A stretch of 64,000 bases of DNA from Tamarix chinensis (Eukaryota > Streptophyta > Magnoliopsida > Caryophyllales > Tamaricaceae), in assembly GCA_030549775.1 (NCBI GenBank), contig CM060174.1, positions 9,166,527 through 9,230,526 of the forward strand, read 5' to 3'. A program made the position numbers and the translations under genes. The notes under the pieces were generated by a model, which saw only the letters and a list, made by a program, of their open reading frames with translations, was not told where the DNA came from and did not search any database. Below are positions 59,560 to 64,000 of the stretch, piece by piece (positions within the stretch are counted from its first letter, which is position 1; each line of letters begins with the position of its first letter).

Positions 59560-60840
59560 GCTCATGCCGCATGAGCAGCGTGAGTTTCATGCAAAATTAT
59601 GGGGAGAAAAGGGTTCGAAGGGGGTGAAGGAAGAAAAATAAACCATTTTCGGGTTAGGGTCTTTAGGCTAGAAAAGAAGGTGGTTAGGGGAGGTTCTAAG
59701 GCAGGTGAATGGTGAAGAAGTGTAGAGGGGGTGTAGGTGGAGGCAAAGGGTGGTTTCACGGCGGCATAGGGCGGCGGATACGGCGGCGGCAAGGCGGCGA
59801 AGGTGGCTGCCGAAGTGGGTCGAGGTGGAAGGGTTGAGAACGAAGGAAAAGTGGAGGGAAAGATGGAGGGGTGCAAGGGTTGGTTTCGGCCAACTAATGG
59901 ATGGCGGTTGTAGAGGGGGTTGCAGGGTGTTGAACGGCGGGTTGGGTGGCGGCAGAGGTGGCCGGAAGGCGGCGGTAAAGGCGGTTGCAGGTGGCTCGGC
60001 GGTAAGGGGAAAAATCTGGGAAGAAAAAGGAAAAGGAGGAGAAGGGAGGAAGTGTAGGGCTCGAAGGGGATGTGTAGGGGTGCAGGGTGGTAGCAGGCGG
60101 TGGCAGAAGGCGGCGCAGGGCTAGGCTTGGTGGTTCGAGCGGCGGCGGGTGGTGAGAAGAAAAAAAAATAGAAAAGGATGGGGAAGAAGGGAGGAGAGAA
60201 GGGAGAGCTCGGGGGAGGGGTATTAGGCTCGAAAAAATGTGGGAAGGAAGGGCTTGGGAGTTGAAGAAAAGAAGAGGGAGAAGAGAGGGGCAGGGCTGGC
60301 CGGCGAATGGCGCTGCAGGTGGCAGGTGGTGGTCGGGTGGCAGGGGAAGACGGGGAAGAAGAAGGAAAGAAACAAGGCACGCGAGGCTGTGGTCCAGGGC
60401 TGGTTTGGCTCGAAAAAGGAAGGAAAACGACGGGGAAGAGAGAGAGGGAGAGGGAGCAGGTGGTGATGGCAGGAGGCAGTAGTTGCAGGCGGCCGGACGC
60501 TCGACCATGGCAGCACTGGTGGTTGGGCGTGGGAGAAGGAAGAAGAAAGAAGTGAGGGGGGAGAAGACCGAACCAGTCTGGCGCAGAGAAAAGAAAAAAA
60601 AGAGAGTTGGGCTGGCCCGGGGGAAAAGAAGAAGGAGAGATGGGCTGGAGGGACGGCTGGGGCGCGCGTCATGTGTGAAGAAGGAAAGGCGGAAGTGGGC
60701 CGAAGGCCCAGTCGCGCGGGGGAGAGGGTTGGCCTGGCGAGGCAGCCCGAGGGAGGAAGGAAAAAGAAAAGAAGAAAAGAAGAAAGAGGAAAAAGGGAAA
60801 AAGGATAAAAAAGGGAAATGGAAAAATAGGAAAGTAATTT
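59560..60840 (-). repeat. GC-rich, strand-skewed island of the solo LTR
   Basis: GC-rich and strongly purine-biased on the plus strand, standing out from AT-rich DNA. Minus-strand frames (up to 272 codons, proline/serine-rich) and plus-strand frames (glycine/arginine-rich) all come from composition. The corresponding island at 19100-20310 has only short, unrelated frames. By position it could be the LTR promoter/5' transcribed part; not demonstrated. Confidence 0.65.
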
Positions 60841-61153
60841 AATTTAATTTGTAAAATCATAAAATATAATATTTGTGGTAAATTATTTAATTTAATAATT
60901 TAATTTTTTTTATAATGTAATATTTTAGTTTAAAAAGGATAAAGTTGGCAAAATATTAGTCTTGGAAAATTATTTAGTTAAAATAATATGATAAATAACA
61001 AAATATTTATTTTTAATTTATTAAATACTCTTATCCAAATTTACATACTCTAAAATCCATAAAATACTTAAAATAAATAGATTTACAAGCTAATTTTATT
61101 TCAAATAAAGTTATTTATTAAAATATAGGTTTTTGAAATTTTGGGGTATTACA

Positions 61154-61818
61154 AAAATCAAAGCAAACTAGATTCCATAAGCATGTATAAACACAACTAT
61201 TTTAAACCTTAAATGTAAATTAAGTATGACCAATCCAAAATACTTTTAAAATGTGAGCTAATAAAATTCTTAAAATAAGATATTATTAGAAGCCAATTAA
61301 TCCCCTAAATATTAGACCTTTTTTTTAAATATACTATGTAATATCACGATGATCATTATTTGTGTGAAGTATCAAAATGCCATCAAAATACTTCAAAATG
61401 AATTAACTAACAAATATAGGTTGAGGAACACACTTTTGAAACTCATTTAAAAATAAGAAGATTAACAAAATAATTAGCATAACCCAAACATAAATAATGG
61501 GGACACTACCACTTAATAAAAAGGAATCATAGGAAAACAAAAACATTCATAATGATATACCATAGCACATCAAGGAATACAACTTATATCACCACATAAA
61601 CAAAGTATGATGATGCGCGCATGCAACTCATAAAGATTAAACTAGCACATAACAATGAAAGATACAAATAATAATGTATTCTATGAGCCCCATCCCAATC
61701 CTCACTTTGTGGCTTTCTAAGTTTCAAAATCAAAGTTTCTCAGAAGGGTTCAAATGTACTTCAAAATTCCAAATGAATGCTTTACATTAAACATTTTGAA
61801 AATAAGTTCTAAAAATCA
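61154..61818 (-). mobile_element. Retrotransposon interior, noncoding (part 2)
   Basis: Between the nested solo LTR and the primer site. No gag or pol frame. With part 1 the interior is only about 1.4 kb, so the element depends on proteins made elsewhere. Confidence 0.6.
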
Positions 61819-61832
61819 TTACTCTGATACCA
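61819..61832 (-). promoter_or_regulatory. Retrotransposon primer-binding site, initiator Met-tRNA type
   Basis: Minus strand TGGTATCAGAGTAA, three bases from the LTR end (TATTACA then AAG). This fixes the element's orientation as minus and makes the right LTR its 5' LTR. Confidence 0.8.
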
Positions 61833-61835
61833 CTT

Positions 61836-63947
61836 TGTAATACCCCTATTTTTAAAAATCTATCTATCAGATAAATAAGTAAAAATATATACAGAAGTTA
61901 AATAGGATGAGGGTATTACCTCCATAACTAGTGTGAGTAGACACCATTTTTCTACTTACACTCACTGCTAAGGTTAGCTAAAATTAAAAAATACATGAAA
62001 CTTTATTATAAACTCAAATGAATAGAAAATATCAATTTCTATTAAACTTAATGGAAACTATAAGGGAATGAAAGTATAATATAAAAGTATCAATACAATT
62101 GAAAACCATAAAACTAGTTAATTGAACATCTGAAAATGGCCACTACTCTCATTCTTCCAAACCATGTACGTCATCTATATATTATACATGCTCATACTCT
62201 CTCTACTCTAGGTCACCTACTCACCATGTACATCATAGATCATCGTAACCCCATTTAAAACATGTAACAAATTAGCTAGGAGAATGACTAGATAATATAT
62301 AAGTACCAAGGAGCATACTATTTATATACATATGCGTAGATATACGTCATATGAGGATAATATGGAAACTAATCATATTAAAAAATAAATTAAGACGTAC
62401 CCATAATTTTTTTATTATTCCCCTATCTTATATGGCTACAAAACATAGAATATTAGTTTTAATATTTTGAATATGGCAAACCAACTTACCAAGAGGTTTA
62501 CCTGATAAGCCGTAAAGGCTTGGAGGATCGCAACCAATAAAAAGGCTAAGACAAAATAATCAATCAACTAAATCAAACCAAAACTAGAGGATGAGCCAAA
62601 GGTTATACCTGGGTTTTTCTATTAGACCAAGCCAATGATGATTACCAATGGTCCTAGTCCTTAAGTATGCACACCCCCTATGAAGATCTCAATCTTAAAT
62701 TGAGTAGATCTGAAACAAACAAAAGCTAAATATATATAACCATAGCTGACCCAATATTAATAGCCAACTCAACCAAACTTCATGAAGCCACGCTGAAGGA
62801 CCTTAAACCCAACTCAAGTCTTTCACTTTAAGTTCTAGTGTATTATTCAAGGTGATCATATAACATAATTGAGGTATATAACAATATATATGCATTCTTG
62901 TACATTTCTTAAACATCCACCTTTCTATTACTACATACCTTATATATTTGATACGTTCCAAAAACAAATAACTCACCATAATAACACTTACATAACTAAC
63001 GCTTTCAAAACAAAATATTCTTCTATCTATACTAATTTTTCAAAAAACTTATTCTCCTCAATAAAAATTTTTCTAGAAAAATGGTAGGCCACTCGGGTCA
63101 ACCTTGAACCAACATCACAGATCAAAATCAAATAAGCCATCAAAGCTTATGAATATCTAATAAAATTGGTAAATAGTATAAACCACAATTTTATAAGACA
63201 ACACTAGCACATAAAATATAATAAAACCACATATTTCATATAATTACTAAATAACACACAATCACCATATGCTTCGAATAAGTTTATAGAAGAAATTTAT
63301 AAAACCTCTATATAAATACCTATAATCATAAAACTCATAATATTAAATATATCAAAACAAGTATATATATATATAAAGTCTGAAAGAAATGTTACCTGCA
63401 AAGTTATTTGATATAGAATTGTTTACTAGAAAAAGGTCACCTTCTATGGTTATCATAAATATAGAGAATGATGTTAGATTACTTTTGGAGAAGATGATTG
63501 GAGTCTATTACACCTGTTTGAGTATTCATTCCTGTAAATTGACTAGTTACTAATATAATAATAAGAAACCCTTAAGGTTAGGGAAATACTTATCGTTTTA
63601 CTAGCCTATTAAATTATTATTAGAAATGAAAAGAAGTAATTACCGTATCCAAAAAATAGTTAGTAACCAAAAGTTACTAGAGATAAAATATTAGTGAAGA
63701 AGGTAATTATGAGATTTAATAAAAATAAGCTTTAACTTTTCAAAATTAAACTTGACTATTCAATAGCTATTGTTATTTATTATAACTTTATAATTGACAC
63801 GTTATTACAGTAATAACTACAACATAAAATATTACTAATTAATTAATTAAGTACTAAAACTACAGAGTATTAATTTTATAAAAGTGATATAAAAAGAATG
63901 GCCACCAAAAGAGTAAATATGGATATAAAATAGTGGGGGTATTACCA
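61836..63947 (-). repeat. LTR of the non-autonomous retrotransposon (right copy, 5' LTR)
   Basis: Plus-strand ends TGTAATACCCC and GGGGTATTACCA. It matches the left LTR from about 62800 onward; 61880-62790 is extra here. Beyond 63947 the sequence AACAAAGAACTTCATCATTGAAG repeats what follows the left LTR at 55440. A second interior therefore probably continues outside the window and the array is tandem. Confidence 0.7.
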
Positions 63948-64000
63948 TACTACTCTTTTAACAAAGAACTTCATCATTGAAGTTCATCAATTAAGAAAAT

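Larger units (their letters stand above)
56135..61153 (-). mobile_element. Giant solo LTR (5.0 kb) with 5-bp target-site duplication
   Basis: The minus-strand start is TGTAATACCCCAAAATTTC and the end is GAATTTTGGGGGTGTTACA: TG..CA with near-perfect 18-base inverse ends. AAAAT flanks it at 56130-56134 and 61154-61158. Order on the minus strand: AT-rich start; GC island (60840-59560, purine-rich on plus); AT-rich zone; degenerate ACCAAATTGCCCTT repeat (58930-57950); two-copy 85-bp repeat (57640-57360); palindromic minisatellite (57250-56810); 3' end with AGTACCAAGTGCTAAG words shared with 23490-23530 of the plus copy. No coding region. Same family as 18699-23629. It is nested in the interior of the non-autonomous retrotransposon. 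Confidence 0.85.

Noticed and set aside
59562..60380. 272-codon minus-strand frame, proline/serine-rich, plus overlapping frames of 149-204 codons on both strands
   Set aside because: All overlap a GC-rich strand-skewed LTR island; no domain, and no matching frame in the sister LTR at 19100-20310. Composition artefact.

Overview
The window is repeat-dominated plant nuclear DNA, almost certainly from a flowering plant. It is AT-rich and carries spliced gene structure on the minus strand. It holds remnants of Ty3/gypsy, Ty1/copia, LINE, CACTA and hAT-like elements, giant solo LTRs, and two endogenous copies of a plant pararetrovirus (Caulimoviridae). I cannot name the species. No bacterial-type operons, tRNAs, rRNAs or CRISPR arrays were seen.

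Layout. 1-4.3 kb: LTR-like noncoding repeat with minisatellites. 4.3-9.6 kb (minus): a decayed Ty3/gypsy element (integrase 4270-5620, gag/protease 8121-9560) whose middle is replaced by a LINE fragment and part of a giant LTR. 9.6-14.1 kb (minus): a broken paralogue (copy A) of a coiled-coil gene, with a 40S ribosomal protein S13 retropseudogene and a hAT-like remnant in its intron. 14-18.3 kb: noncoding, LTR-like. 18.3-23.6 kb: a CACTA transposase fragment interrupted by a 4.9-kb solo LTR with a perfect 5-bp target-site duplication. 24-25.5 kb: LINE and copia fragments. 25.6-27.3 kb (minus): the best intact gene, a 475-residue coiled-coil protein in three coding exons, with a probable noncoding first exon near 35.3-35.4 kb. 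Its 8-kb intron contains a partial duplicate (27.8-28.5 kb), AT-rich DNA and a 2-kb non-autonomous CACTA element (32486-34529). 36-38.6 kb: degenerate tandem repeats and half of a hAT-like element.

38662-53834 is a head-to-head pair of florendovirus-like endogenous pararetrovirus copies inserted in a TA repeat inside that hAT-like element. Copy 1 (minus) is close to full genome length but circularly permuted. Copy 2 (plus) has lost about 1.5 kb between the movement and coat protein regions and contains a 500-N assembly gap. Order in each: promoter, poly(A) signal and Met-tRNA primer site; ORF1 (movement, coat, CCHC, aspartic protease, reverse transcriptase, RNase H); ORF2 of unknown function. 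Both copies are inactivated by stops and frameshifts, and the protease motif is altered in both.

54.2-64 kb (minus): a non-autonomous LTR retrotransposon array (LTR, primer site, about 1.4 kb noncoding interior, LTR) with another 5.0-kb solo LTR nested in it, again with a perfect 5-bp target-site duplication.

The least ordinary items are the inverted, permuted virus pair, the giant solo-LTR family with a palindromic minisatellite, and the tandemly expanded coiled-coil gene. All calls come from reading the sequence; no database search was run.
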